Notes: generated by a model not told the origin, from the letters alone. A DNA stretch of 64,000 bases from Atlantibacter sp032062175 (GCF_032062175.1 NZ_DAMBQK010000026.1:1-64000); one strand, 5' to 3'; counted from the first letter of the stretch, positions 42,659 to 52,620 are shown. A program made the numbers and translations.

Positions 42659-44302
42659 TTAAGAGCTTTTCTTCTCGCGGCTGTGTAGGCCACGTTTCTC
42701 CAGACCACGATAAATCAGCTGCTGCTGAAGGATGGTCACCAGGTTGCTTACGATATAGTACAGCACCAGACCTGACGGGAACCACAGGAAGAAGACCGTA
42801 AAGATGACCGGCATAAAGGTCATGATCTTCTGCTGCATCGGGTCGGTCACGGTGGTCGGCGACATCTTCTGGATGAAGAACATCGTCACGCCCATCAGGA
42901 TCGGCAGAATGTAGTACGGGTCCTGGGCTGACAAGTCATGGATCCATAGTGCGAACGGCGCATGGCGCAGCTCTACGGAACCCATCAGCATGTAGTACAG
43001 CGCAAGGAAGATAGGCATCTGAATCAACAGCGGGAAGCAGCCACCCAGCGGGTTCACTTTTTCCGACTTGTACAGCGCCATCATTTCCTGGCTGATACGT
43101 TGTTTATCATCGCCCAGACGCTCGCGCATGGCCTGAATCTTCGGCTGCAGCAAACGCATTTTCGCCATAGAGGTGTACTGCGCTTTGGTCAGCGGGTACA
43201 TCACGCCACGAACGATAAAGGTGATAGCGATAATCGAGAAGCCCCAGTTGCCCAGGAAGCTGTGGATCCACTTCAGCAGCTTAAACAGCGGCTGAGAGAT
43301 AAACCACAACCAGCCGTAATCCACGGTTAAATCCAGGTGCGGCGCAACGGCAGCCATTTTATCCTGAATTTCCGGGCCAACCCACAGGGTGCTGCCCAGC
43401 GTGCCCGTCTGGCCAGGCTGAACCAGTACCGGTGCAGATTTATAACCAATTGCCGCCACGCCGTTACCCAGGTTAGCGGTATAGAAGTTATTCGCGCCGT
43501 CGTTGCGCGGTACCCACGCGGTAGCGAAGTACTGTTGCAGCATCGCAACCCAGCCGCCGTTAGAGCTAACGTTCAGGTTCTCGTTATCGGCGATTTTGTC
43601 GAAATTATATTTTTCGTACTTCTCGTCCGGGGTAGAGAACGCCGCGCCACGGAAAGTATGCAACGCAAAGTTGTTGCTGCCGGTATCACGATGGCTTGGC
43701 AGGTTGATGGTCTGCTTCAACTGACCAAAGGTAGACAGCTCAAGCGGCTTCTCACCGGCGTTCTGCACGCTGTAGCCCACGTTCACCGCATATTCACCGC
43801 GTTTCAGGGTGAAGGATTTGGTAAAGGTGTTGCCTGCGGCATCGGTCCAGGTCAGCGGGATCACTAACTCATTCTGGCCGTCAGCCATCGCAAAGCTATC
43901 GCTCTCAACGTTATACAGCGGACGCGCGCCATTGGCCGGGTTATCCGGGCCGTCGCGGCCAGTCAGGCCACTCTGTGCCTGGTAGATAAACTGCGGCGTG
44001 GTTTCCAGCAGTTGGAACGGTTCGTTAGAGCCCAGCTCTTTCGGGTAACCCAAAAGCAGAGCCTGTTCAATATCACCACCACGGGTGTTGATGGTAAGGG
44101 ACAGGACGTCGGTTTTAACCGTAATGAGTTTCCCCTGGCCACTGGCTGGTACGCCCTGGCTGGCACTACCCGCTGCGGTGGTCGTAGTCTGCGTGGTCTG
44201 CTGTTGCTGGGGCTGAGGATTTTTATCCTGCTCCCAGGCTTGCCAGATCATGAAAGACACGAACAACAAAGCGATGAGAAGGAGATTGCGTTGCGAATCC
44301 AT
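42659..44302 (-). CDS. yidC: YidC, membrane protein insertase (Oxa1 family)
   Basis: 547 residues (548 in E. coli). The N-terminal membrane anchor MDSQRNLLLIALLFVSFMIW is followed by a large periplasmic P1 domain (about 55-345). The five-helix insertase core runs from about 350 to 535 and includes GNWGFSIIAITFIVRGVMYPL with the conserved groove arginine. It inserts small membrane proteins alone (for example AtpE and AtpB) or with SecYEG. It begins two bases after the yidD stop. Confidence 0.98.
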   Translation of the reverse strand: MDSQRNLLLIALLFVSFMIWQAWEQDKNPQPQQQQTTQTTTTAAGSASQGVPASGQGKLITVKTDVLSLTINTRGGDIEQALLLGYPKELGSNEPFQLLETTPQFIYQAQSGLTGRDGPDNPANGARPLYNVESDSFAMADGQNELVIPLTWTDAAGNTFTKSFTLKRGEYAVNVGYSVQNAGEKPLELSTFGQLKQTINLPSHRDTGSNNFALHTFRGAAFSTPDEKYEKYNFDKIADNENLNVSSNGGWVAMLQQYFATAWVPRNDGANNFYTANLGNGVAAIGYKSAPVLVQPGQTGTLGSTLWVGPEIQDKMAAVAPHLDLTVDYGWLWFISQPLFKLLKWIHSFLGNWGFSIIAITFIVRGVMYPLTKAQYTSMAKMRLLQPKIQAMRERLGDDKQRISQEMMALYKSEKVNPLGGCFPLLIQMPIFLALYYMLMGSVELRHAPFALWIHDLSAQDPYYILPILMGVTMFFIQKMSPTTVTDPMQQKIMTFMPVIFTVFFLWFPSGLVLYYIVSNLVTILQQQLIYRGLEKRGLHSREKKSS

Positions 44303-44304
44303 CG

Positions 44305-44562
44305 TTAGTGTTCTCTGGTATCAAAAGGTCCTGGCGGGACGGGGTCGTCGCCACCTGGGTGTAAAGGGTGGCATTTTAATACGCGTTTCACTGTCAACCA
44401 ACTGCCTTTTATCACTCCAAACCTGCGCAATGCCTCAATTCCGTAGTGAGAACAGGTTGGGGTGAAACGGCAGTGCGGCCCGAGAAGCGGACTTATCAGG
44501 CGTTGATAGACCCGGATGAGACCTATCAGGACTCGCGAGCCAGGCGACAATGGCGGCGCCAT
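44305..44562 (-). CDS. yidD: YidD, membrane protein insertion efficiency factor
   Basis: 85 residues as in E. coli. Typical sequence YQRLISPLLGPHCRFTPTCSHYGIEA with conserved cysteines, and a C-terminal HPGGDDPVPP. A membrane-associated amphipathic protein that aids YidC-dependent insertion. The first 37 bases overlap the end of rnpA in another frame, as in E. coli. Confidence 0.95.
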   Translation of the reverse strand: MAPPLSPGSRVLIGLIRVYQRLISPLLGPHCRFTPTCSHYGIEALRRFGVIKGSWLTVKRVLKCHPLHPGGDDPVPPGPFDTREH

Positions 44563-44885
44563 AACTTTTCCAATGCTTCCGAAAGCGCCCGATTATCGAG
44601 ATCGGCAATACCGCGTTTCGCGACCACCACAAAATCCATCGGTGGGAGTTCATGCTGACGTAAACGAAAGCTTTCACGCGTCAGACGTTTAATCCGATTG
44701 CGCTCATGGGCACGTTTTACGTTTTTTTTCGCGACGGTAAGACCGATACGGGGATGCCCCAGCGAGTTAAGGCGGCCGAGGATGGTGATTTGCGGCGTGC
44801 CAGCCCGAAGTGGCTGCTGGAAGACGAAAGTGAAATGATTGGGAGTTAACAAACGTAACTCCCTGGGAAATGCGAGCTTAACCAC
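44526..44885 (-). CDS. rnpA: RnpA, protein subunit of RNase P
   Basis: 119 residues as in E. coli. Small basic protein with the family signature VKRAHERNRIKRLTRESFR (RNR motif, about 55-73). It binds M1 RNA and helps cleave the 5' leader of pre-tRNAs. It lies between rpmH and yidD; the end overlaps yidD. Confidence 0.97.
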   Translation of the reverse strand: MVKLAFPRELRLLTPNHFTFVFQQPLRAGTPQITILGRLNSLGHPRIGLTVAKKNVKRAHERNRIKRLTRESFRLRQHELPPMDFVVVAKRGIADLDNRALSEALEKLWRRHCRLARES

Positions 44886-44902
44886 CAGGCGGTTAGCTTT
44901 TA

Positions 44903-45055
<153 letters not shown>

Positions 45056-45145
45056 CTAAACTTGAATAAATTCACTGACTTTGCGTATGCGCGGACGGGC
45101 TGCCGAACGACTCACGTCGAAGTCATGGATGATTAAAGAGGCCGG

Positions 45146-45174
45146 ATTGTAATAATTGTACACTCCGGAGTCAA
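45146..45174 (-). promoter_or_regulatory. rpmH promoter
   Basis: On the minus strand: -35 TTGACT (45174-45169), a 17-base spacer and -10 TACAAT (45151-45146). Near-consensus sigma-70 promoter about 100 bases before the rpmH start. Confidence 0.88.
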
Positions 45175-45431
45175 TTCACTTTCCTTATTTACCGCGCTTT
45201 TGCGCCCCGCAGAGCACGAAAAACACGCAGGAAACAGGCCGTAAAATCCGCGCGATAACGCGCCGGGTGGGGAATTATACGGGCATGACAATAAAGTGCA
45301 AGGATCCGGCGGGATCCCTGTTAGATCGTTTCTACTGATTTTGTACGATCATCATTAATTTTTCCGATAAAGAGGGCAATAAGACATACGCGGCCTCGCC
45401 GATCGTTTACACTTAGTCGGCCCGATCCCCC

Positions 45432-45440
45432 TGTGGATAA
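45432..45440 (-). promoter_or_regulatory. DnaA box upstream of dnaA
   Basis: TGTGGATAA on the plus strand is a perfect DnaA box on the minus strand. It lies about 50 bases upstream of the likely -10, where DnaA represses its own gene in E. coli. Confidence 0.85.
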
Positions 45441-45645
45441 ATCAGGAAGAATCTGTGAGAAACAGAAGATCTCTGGCGCGCTTTACGCTATGATCCGCGG
45501 TCCCGATCCCGATCCGTTGATCCAGACATCGGGGTAATACCGCAGATAGCGGTTCACGCGCTCCCTTTTCGGGCTTGTCAGCGCGTGTCAACAATCATGA
45601 ATGTTTCAGTCTTCGTCTATCGACGTTGTTCGAGTGGAGTCCGCC

Positions 45646-47025
45646 GTGTCACTTTCGCTTTGGCAGCAGTGTCTTGCCCGATTGCAGGATGAGTTACCAG
45701 CCACAGAATTCAGTATGTGGATACGCCCCCTACAGGCGGAACTGAGCGACAACACGCTGGCTTTGTATGCGCCAAACCGTTTCGTGCTCGATTGGGTCAG
45801 GGATAAGTACCTCAATAATATTAATGGGCTGCTGAATGATTTCTGCGGTGCCGACGCCCCGCTGCTGCGTTTTGAAGTGGGAACCAAGCCCGTGGTGCGC
45901 AGTAATGCCATCCCGCCAAGCCAGGCTAAGCCTGCCCAGGTTGCGCCTGCCGCGCCGGCACGTCCGGCCTGGGATAACGTGCCCGCGCCTGCAGAACCGT
46001 CATACCGTTCCAACGTTAACGTAAAACATACCTTTGATAATTTTGTTGAGGGTAAATCTAACCAGCTGGCGCGCGCGGCGGCCCGTCAGGTGGCAGATAA
46101 TCCTGGCGGCGCGTATAACCCGCTGTTCCTTTATGGTGGCACCGGCCTGGGTAAAACCCACCTGCTGCACGCAGTCGGCAACGGCATCATGGCGCGTAAA
46201 CCCAATGCCAAAGTGGTTTATATGCACTCTGAGCGCTTCGTTCAGGACATGGTGAAAGCGCTGCAAAACAACGCCATCGAAGAGTTCAAACGCTATTACC
46301 GTTCGGTGGACGCCCTGCTGATTGACGATATTCAATTCTTCGCCAATAAAGAGCGTTCGCAGGAAGAGTTTTTCCATACCTTTAACGCCCTGCTGGAAGG
46401 CAATCAGCAGATCATTCTTACCTCGGATCGTTATCCAAAAGAGATCAACGGGGTGGAGGATCGTCTGAAATCGCGCTTCGGATGGGGGCTGACGGTTGCT
46501 ATTGAACCGCCTGAGCTAGAAACTCGCGTGGCGATCCTGATGAAAAAGGCCGACGAGAACGACATTCGTCTGCCGGGCGAAGTGGCGTTTTTTATCGCCA
46601 AGCGCCTGCGCTCCAACGTGCGTGAACTGGAAGGGGCGCTGAACCGCGTTATCGCCAACGCCAACTTTACCGGGCGGGCGATCACCATCGATTTCGTGCG
46701 TGAAGCTCTGCGCGATTTGCTGGCGCTTCAGGAAAAGCTGGTCACCATCGACAATATTCAAAAGACGGTGGCGGAGTATTACAAGATTAAGGTGGCGGAT
46801 CTGCTCTCCAAACGGCGTTCCCGTTCGGTAGCGCGTCCGCGCCAGATGGCGATGGCGCTGGCCAAAGAGCTGACCAACCACAGTCTGCCGGAAATCGGCG
46901 ATGCGTTTGGCGGCCGTGACCATACCACGGTTCTCCATGCCTGCCGTAAAATTGAGCAGTTGCGTGAAGAAAGCCATGATATCAAAGAAGATTTCTCCAA
47001 CTTAATCAGAACATTATCTTCGTGA
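45646..47025 (+). CDS. dnaA: DnaA, replication initiator
   Basis: AAA+ initiator that binds the boxes in oriC and melts the unwinding element. It has 459 residues (467 in E. coli). Starts with GTG at 45646 (SLSLWQQCLARLQDELPATE), with GGAG about 6 bases upstream; the upstream ATG at 45601 lacks support. Domain I is about 1-85, the Pro/Ala-rich linker II is shorter than in E. coli, domain III has Walker A GGTGLGKT at 164-171, and domain IV has the signature GGRDHTTVLHACRKI. Operon dnaA-dnaN-recF-gyrB. Confidence 0.98.
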   Translation: MSLSLWQQCLARLQDELPATEFSMWIRPLQAELSDNTLALYAPNRFVLDWVRDKYLNNINGLLNDFCGADAPLLRFEVGTKPVVRSNAIPPSQAKPAQVAPAAPARPAWDNVPAPAEPSYRSNVNVKHTFDNFVEGKSNQLARAAARQVADNPGGAYNPLFLYGGTGLGKTHLLHAVGNGIMARKPNAKVVYMHSERFVQDMVKALQNNAIEEFKRYYRSVDALLIDDIQFFANKERSQEEFFHTFNALLEGNQQIILTSDRYPKEINGVEDRLKSRFGWGLTVAIEPPELETRVAILMKKADENDIRLPGEVAFFIAKRLRSNVRELEGALNRVIANANFTGRAITIDFVREALRDLLALQEKLVTIDNIQKTVAEYYKIKVADLLSKRRSRSVARPRQMAMALAKELTNHSLPEIGDAFGGRDHTTVLHACRKIEQLREESHDIKEDFSNLIRTLSS

Positions 47026-47029
47026 CGCT

Positions 47030-48130
47030 ATGAAATTTACCGTTGAACGTGAACATTTATTAAAACCGCTCCAGCAGGTTAGCGGCCCGTTAGGCGGCCG
47101 TCCGACGTTACCGATCCTCGGAAACTTGCTGTTGCAGGTAACGGACGGGACCCTTTCGCTGACCGGGACCGATCTCGAAATGGAGATGATCGCGCGCGTG
47201 GCGCTGTCGTTACCGCATCAGGCGGGCGCGACCACCGTGCCGGCGCGTAAATTCTTCGATATCTGCCGTGGCTTGCCGGAAGGGGCGGAAATCGCCGTCA
47301 CGCTGGAAGGCGACAGAATGCTGGTGCGCTCAGGGCGCAGCCGTTTCTCGCTCTCTACGCTGCCTGCGGCGGACTTCCCGAATCTGGACGACTGGCAGAG
47401 CGAAGTAGAGTTTACGCTCCCGCAGGCCACCATGAAGCGCCTGATCGAAGCCACCCAGTTCTCTATGGCCCATCAGGACGTGCGTTATTACCTGAACGGC
47501 ATGCTGTTTGAAACCGAAGGCGAAGAGCTGCGTACCGTGGCGACTGATGGTCACCGCCTGGCGGTATGCGCGATGCCGGTTGGCCAACCGTTGCCGAACC
47601 ATTCGGTGATCGTGCCGCGTAAAGGGGTGCTTGAGCTGATGCGTATGCTCGACGGCGGCGATAGTCCGCTGCGCATTCAGATCGGCAGCAACAATATTCG
47701 CGCTCACGTTAACGACTATATCTTCACTTCTAAGCTGGTGGATGGCCGTTTCCCGGATTACCGCCGCGTGTTGCCGAAAAATCCGGATAAACACCTGGAC
47801 GCGGGCTGCGATCTGCTGAAACAGGCGTTCGCCCGTGCGGCTATTCTCTCCAACGAGAAGTTCCGCGGCGTGCGTCTTTATGTCAGCGAAAACCAGCTGA
47901 AAATTACCGCTAACAACCCGGAACAGGAAGAAGCCGAAGAGATCCTCGACGTAACTTACGCGGGCACCGAGATGGAGATCGGCTTTAACGTCAGCTACGT
48001 GCTGGACGTGCTGAATGCGCTTAAGTGCGAGAACGTGCGCATTCTGCTGACTGACTCCGTATCGAGTGTGCAGATTGAAGATGCAGCCAGCCAAAGCGCG
48101 GCTTACGTTGTTATGCCCATGAGACTGTAA
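47030..48130 (+). CDS. dnaN: DnaN, DNA polymerase III beta sliding clamp
   Basis: 366 residues as in E. coli, made of three similar clamp domains of about 120 residues each; the C-terminus YVVMPMRL forms part of the partner-binding pocket. It starts four bases after the dnaA stop without a clear ribosome site, pointing to translational coupling. It shares one base with recF (TAATG). Confidence 0.98.
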   Translation: MKFTVEREHLLKPLQQVSGPLGGRPTLPILGNLLLQVTDGTLSLTGTDLEMEMIARVALSLPHQAGATTVPARKFFDICRGLPEGAEIAVTLEGDRMLVRSGRSRFSLSTLPAADFPNLDDWQSEVEFTLPQATMKRLIEATQFSMAHQDVRYYLNGMLFETEGEELRTVATDGHRLAVCAMPVGQPLPNHSVIVPRKGVLELMRMLDGGDSPLRIQIGSNNIRAHVNDYIFTSKLVDGRFPDYRRVLPKNPDKHLDAGCDLLKQAFARAAILSNEKFRGVRLYVSENQLKITANNPEQEEAEEILDVTYAGTEMEIGFNVSYVLDVLNALKCENVRILLTDSVSSVQIEDAASQSAAYVVMPMRL

Positions 48131-49203
48131 TGTCGCTTACCCGCTTGTTAATCCGCGACTTTCGCAACATCGAAAGCGCGGATCTCCAACTCTCTCCCGG
48201 CTTTAACTTCCTGGTTGGCGCTAACGGCAGCGGCAAAACCAGCGTGCTGGAAGCGATCTATACGCTCGGTCATGGCCGTGCGTTTCGCAGTTTGCAGATT
48301 GGCCGGGTGATCCGCCACGAACAGGATGCGTTTGTGCTGCACGGGCGCTTAAAAGAGGGCGAGCGGGAGACCGCCATCGGCCTGACTAAAGACCGTGAAG
48401 GCGACAGCAAAGTGCGCATTGACGGCACCGACGGCCATAAAGTGGCGGAACTGGCGCTGATGATGCCGATGCAATTAATTACCCCTGAAGGGTTTACTTT
48501 GCTCGGCGGCGGCCCCAAATACCGTAGAGCGTTTCTGGATTGGGGATGCTTCCATAATCAGGCGGGTTTCTTTGTCGCCTGGAGCAATTTAAAGCGGCTG
48601 CTCAAGCAGCGTAACGCCGCACTGCGCCAGGTCAGCCGCTACGAACAGCTTCGCCCGTGGGATAAAGAACTGATCCCGCTGGCCGAACAAATCAGCCAAT
48701 GGCGCAGTGATTACAGCCGCGCCATCGCCGAAGATATGGCAGACACCTGCCAGCAATTTTTACCTGAATTCACGCTTACCTTCTCTTTCCAGCGCGGCTG
48801 GGAGAAAGAGAGCGATTATGCCGACGTGCTGGTGCGCAATTTTGAGCGCGACAGAATGTTGACCTACACCGCGCACGGGCCTCATAAAGCGGATTTTCGG
48901 ATCCGTGCCGACGGCGCCCCGGTAGAGGACACGCTGTCCCGCGGGCAGCTCAAACTGCTGATGTGCGCGTTGCGCCTGGCGCAGGGTGAGTTTTTAACCC
49001 GAGAGAGCGGACGCCGCTGTCTCTACCTGATAGATGATTTTGCCTCTGAACTGGATGATGCACGTCGCGGCCTGCTGGCGAGCCGCTTAAAGGCGACTCA
49101 GTCACAAGTCTTTGTGAGTGCGATAAGTGCAGAACATGTGATGGATATGGCGGACAAAAATTCGAAGATGTTCGCCGTGGAACAGGGTAAAATAACGGAT
49201 TAA
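48130..49203 (+). CDS. recF: RecF, recombination and gap-repair ATPase
   Basis: 357 residues as in E. coli. SMC-like ATPase: Walker A GANGSGKTS at about 30-38, signature LSRGQLKLL near 275, and Walker B LYLIDDFASELD near 298-309. With RecO and RecR it loads RecA at single-strand gaps. Starts inside the last base of the dnaN stop. Confidence 0.97.
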   Translation: MSLTRLLIRDFRNIESADLQLSPGFNFLVGANGSGKTSVLEAIYTLGHGRAFRSLQIGRVIRHEQDAFVLHGRLKEGERETAIGLTKDREGDSKVRIDGTDGHKVAELALMMPMQLITPEGFTLLGGGPKYRRAFLDWGCFHNQAGFFVAWSNLKRLLKQRNAALRQVSRYEQLRPWDKELIPLAEQISQWRSDYSRAIAEDMADTCQQFLPEFTLTFSFQRGWEKESDYADVLVRNFERDRMLTYTAHGPHKADFRIRADGAPVEDTLSRGQLKLLMCALRLAQGEFLTRESGRRCLYLIDDFASELDDARRGLLASRLKATQSQVFVSAISAEHVMDMADKNSKMFAVEQGKITD

Positions 49204-49231
49204 CCCAAGAACTAATGAGCGAGAAACGTTG

Positions 49232-51646
49232 ATGTCGAATTCCTATGACTCCTCGAGTATCAAAGTCCTGAAAGGGCTGGATGCGGTGCGTAAGCGCCCG
49301 GGTATGTATATCGGCGACACGGATGACGGCACCGGTCTGCACCACATGGTATTTGAGGTGGTAGATAACGCTATCGACGAAGCGCTCGCCGGACACTGTA
49401 AAGACATCGTCGTCACTATCCATGCCGATAACTCCGTTTCCGTAACGGATGATGGCCGTGGTATTCCGACTGGCATTCACCCGGAAGAAGGGGTGTCTGC
49501 GGCGGAAGTGATCATGACGGTGCTCCACGCGGGCGGTAAGTTCGATGATAACTCTTATAAAGTCTCTGGCGGCCTGCACGGCGTAGGCGTATCGGTAGTG
49601 AACGCCCTGTCCCAGAAGCTTGAACTGGTGATCCGCCGCGAAGGCAAAGTTCACCAGCAAACCTACGTACACGGCGTGCCGCAAGCGCCGCTGGCGGTAA
49701 CGGGTGATACCGAGGCGACCGGGACTCTGGTCCGCTTCTGGCCGAGCCTGGAAACCTTCACCAACGTTACCGAATTTGAATATGAGATCCTGGCGAAACG
49801 CCTGCGTGAGCTCTCCTTCCTGAACTCCGGCGTTTCGATTCGTCTGCGCGATAAGCGTGACGGCAAAGAAGACCATTTCCATTACGAAGGCGGCATCAAG
49901 GCGTTTGTTGAGTACCTGAACAAGAACAAAACGCCGATCCACCCGAACATTTTCTATTTCTCCACCGAGAAAGACGGCATCGGCGTGGAAGTGGCGTTGC
50001 AGTGGAACGATGGTTTCCAGGAAAACATCTACTGCTTTACCAACAACATTCCACAGCGTGATGGCGGTACGCACCTGGCAGGCTTCCGTGCGGCGATGAC
50101 CCGTACCCTGAACGCCTACATGGACAAAGAAGGCTACAGCAAGAAAGCCAAAGTTAGCGCCACCGGCGACGATGCGCGTGAAGGCCTGATTGCCGTGGTA
50201 TCCGTGAAAGTGCCGGACCCGAAATTCTCCTCCCAGACCAAAGACAAACTGGTCTCTTCCGAGGTGAAATCTGCGGTTGAGCAGCAGATGAACGAACTGC
50301 TGAGCGAATACCTGCTGGAAAACCCGAGCGACGCCAAAATCGTAGTCGGCAAAATTATTGATGCGGCCCGTGCGCGTGAAGCGGCGCGGCGCGCCCGTGA
50401 AATGACCCGTCGTAAAGGCGCGCTGGATCTGGCCGGTCTGCCGGGCAAACTGGCGGATTGCCAGGAACGCGATCCGGCCCACTCTGAACTGTACCTGGTG
50501 GAAGGGGACTCGGCGGGCGGCTCTGCCAAACAGGGGCGTAACCGTAAGAACCAGGCCATTCTGCCGCTGAAAGGTAAAATCCTCAACGTGGAGAAAGCCC
50601 GCTTCGACAAGATGTTGGCCTCTCAGGAAGTGGCCACGCTGATCACCGCGCTGGGCTGCGGCATTGGCCGCGACGAATACAACCCGGACAAACTGCGTTA
50701 TCACAGCATCATCATCATGACCGATGCGGACGTTGACGGCTCGCACATTCGTACCCTACTGTTGACCTTCTTCTATCGTCAGATGCCGGAAATCATTGAG
50801 CGCGGCCACGTGTATATCGCCCAGCCGCCGCTGTACAAAGTGAAAAAAGGCAAACAGGAACAGTATATCAAAGATGATGACGCGATGGATCAATACCAGA
50901 TTTCCATCGCGCTGGACGGCGCTACCCTGCATACCAACGCCAACGCGCCGGCACTGGCGGGTGAAGCGCTTGAGAAGCTGGTGGCCGAGTTCAACGCTGT
51001 TCAGAAGATGATCAACCGCATGGAGCGTCGCTTCCCGCGCGCGCTGCTGAAAGAGCTGGTGTACCAACCGACGCTGGCTGAAGCGGATCTGTCCGATGAA
51101 GCTACAGTGACCCGTTGGATTTCCCAACTGATCACCGTGCTGAACGAGAACGAAACTCACGGCAGCGTATGGAAATACGATATCCGTGAAAACCAGGAAC
51201 TGCATCACTTTGAGCCGGTGGTGCGCGTGCGCACTCACGGCGTCGATACCGATTATGTTCTGGATAACGAGTTTGTTATCGGCGCGGAGTACCGCCGTCT
51301 CTGCACGCTCGGCGAGAAGCTGCGCGGCCTGATTGAAGACGATGCGTTTATCGAGCGCGGCGAACGCCGTCAGCCGGTAGAAAGCTTCGAACAGGCGCTG
51401 GAGTGGCTGGTGAAAGAGTCGCGTCGTGGCCTGGCTATCCAGCGTTATAAAGGTCTGGGCGAAATGAACCCGGAACAGCTGTGGGAAACCACCATGGACC
51501 CGGAAAGCCGTCGTATGCTGCGCGTTACTGTTAAAGATGCAATTGCCGCCGACCAGCTGTTCACCACCCTGATGGGTGATGCGGTTGAACCACGCCGTGC
51601 CTTTATCGAAGAGAACGCCCTAAAAGCGGCGAATATCGATATTTAA
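49232..51646 (+). CDS. gyrB: GyrB, DNA gyrase subunit B
   Basis: 804 residues from the ATG at 49232; a TTG directly before it is in frame but not needed. The GHKL ATPase domain has DDGRGIP and GGLHGVGVSVVNAL, followed by a transducer. The TOPRIM domain carries EGDSAGGSA and the metal-binding DADVDGSH. The segment GDSAGGSAKQGRNRKNQA keeps Asp426 and Lys447 of the quinolone-related region in the wild-type state. With GyrA it supercoils DNA; novobiocin target. Confidence 0.98.
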   Translation: MSNSYDSSSIKVLKGLDAVRKRPGMYIGDTDDGTGLHHMVFEVVDNAIDEALAGHCKDIVVTIHADNSVSVTDDGRGIPTGIHPEEGVSAAEVIMTVLHAGGKFDDNSYKVSGGLHGVGVSVVNALSQKLELVIRREGKVHQQTYVHGVPQAPLAVTGDTEATGTLVRFWPSLETFTNVTEFEYEILAKRLRELSFLNSGVSIRLRDKRDGKEDHFHYEGGIKAFVEYLNKNKTPIHPNIFYFSTEKDGIGVEVALQWNDGFQENIYCFTNNIPQRDGGTHLAGFRAAMTRTLNAYMDKEGYSKKAKVSATGDDAREGLIAVVSVKVPDPKFSSQTKDKLVSSEVKSAVEQQMNELLSEYLLENPSDAKIVVGKIIDAARAREAARRAREMTRRKGALDLAGLPGKLADCQERDPAHSELYLVEGDSAGGSAKQGRNRKNQAILPLKGKILNVEKARFDKMLASQEVATLITALGCGIGRDEYNPDKLRYHSIIIMTDADVDGSHIRTLLLTFFYRQMPEIIERGHVYIAQPPLYKVKKGKQEQYIKDDDAMDQYQISIALDGATLHTNANAPALAGEALEKLVAEFNAVQKMINRMERRFPRALLKELVYQPTLAEADLSDEATVTRWISQLITVLNENETHGSVWKYDIRENQELHHFEPVVRVRTHGVDTDYVLDNEFVIGAEYRRLCTLGEKLRGLIEDDAFIERGERRQPVESFEQALEWLVKESRRGLAIQRYKGLGEMNPEQLWETTMDPESRRMLRVTVKDAIAADQLFTTLMGDAVEPRRAFIEENALKAANIDI

Positions 51647-51668
51647 CGCTTTTCCGGTCATCAAAATT

Positions 51669-51696
51669 CGCCGCTCATCAGAGCGGCGTTTTTTTT
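51669..51696 (+). terminator. gyrB terminator
   Basis: CGCCGCTC pairs with GAGCGGCG around ATCA, followed by eight T. Ends the dnaA-gyrB operon. Confidence 0.93.
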
Positions 51697-51793
51697 GGCT
51701 AACCTTAGAGGGCGTTCACTGCCCAATGAAGTGGTTTTTTTGTGAGCGGAATCGCGTTAGCATGAAACAAACCCACTACCTCAAAAGATCCCC

Positions 51794-52606
51794 ATGACGA
51801 TAAAACTCATCGCAATTGATATGGACGGCACGCTTTTGCTGCCCGATCACACCATTTCGCCCGGTGTTAAAGACGCTATCGCAAAGGTGCGCGCGCAGGG
51901 CGTCAACGTTGTGCTGACTACCGGTCGCCCTTACGCCGGCGTACACAGTTACCTGAAAGAACTGCACATGGAGCAGCCAGGCGACTACTGCATCACCTAC
52001 AACGGCGCGCTGGTGCAAAAAGCCAGCGACGGTAGTACCGTGGCGCAAACGCCGCTGAGCTATGACGATTATCGTTATCTGGAAAAACTCTCCCGCGAAG
52101 TCGGCTCGCATTTCCACGCCCTCGACCGTAACACGCTGTACACCGCCAACCGCGATATCAGCTACTACACGGTGCATGAATCTTTTGTCGCCACCATTCC
52201 GCTGGTGTTCTGCGAAGCGGAAAAAATGGACCCGAACATGACATTCCTGAAAGTCATGATGATCGATGAGCCTGCGGTGCTCGACAAAGCCATTTCGCGC
52301 ATCCCGGTTGAAGTGAAAGAAAAGTACACCGTGCTGAAAAGCGCGCCGTACTTCCTGGAAATCCTCGATAAGCGCGTCACCAAAGGCACCGGCGTGAAAT
52401 CGCTGGCGGATGCGCTGAATATCAAGCCGGAAGAGGTGATGGCGATCGGCGATCAGGAAAACGATATTGCGATGCTCGAATACGCCGGACTCGGCGTGGC
52501 GATGGGCAACGCGATTGATTCCGTCAAAGCCGTGGCGAATTTTGAAACCAAAACCAACCTTGAAGACGGCGTGGCCTACGCCATTGAGAAGTTCGTCCTG
52601 CAATAA
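51794..52606 (+). CDS. yidA: YidA, Cof-type HAD sugar phosphatase
   Basis: 270 residues as in E. coli. HAD motif I AIDMDGTLL with Asp9 and Asp11, motif II TTGRP, and the C-terminal motif GDQENDIAMLEYAG. A type IIB cap sits between. E. coli YidA dephosphorylates sugar phosphates such as erythrose 4-phosphate in vitro. Monocistronic between gyrB and the galactonate operon. Confidence 0.94.
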   Translation: MTIKLIAIDMDGTLLLPDHTISPGVKDAIAKVRAQGVNVVLTTGRPYAGVHSYLKELHMEQPGDYCITYNGALVQKASDGSTVAQTPLSYDDYRYLEKLSREVGSHFHALDRNTLYTANRDISYYTVHESFVATIPLVFCEAEKMDPNMTFLKVMMIDEPAVLDKAISRIPVEVKEKYTVLKSAPYFLEILDKRVTKGTGVKSLADALNIKPEEVMAIGDQENDIAMLEYAGLGVAMGNAIDSVKAVANFETKTNLEDGVAYAIEKFVLQ

Positions 52607-52620
52607 CCGCCTCGTATCCC

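Noticed and set aside
45601..45645. ATG at 45601 as dnaA start
   Set aside because: The GTG at 45646 has a GGAG site at good distance and gives the conserved MSLSLWQQCL start; the ATG lacks a ribosome site.
50490..50620. Possible quinolone-resistance change in GyrB
   Set aside because: Asp426 and Lys447 are in the wild-type state; other differences from E. coli look like ordinary lineage variation.
48950..50746. 598-codon open frame on the minus strand, antisense to gyrB and the end of recF
   Set aside because: It lies entirely opposite conserved coding sequence. Its composition is what the reverse frame of G/C-rich, codon-biased genes gives, with no family resemblance and no ribosome site.
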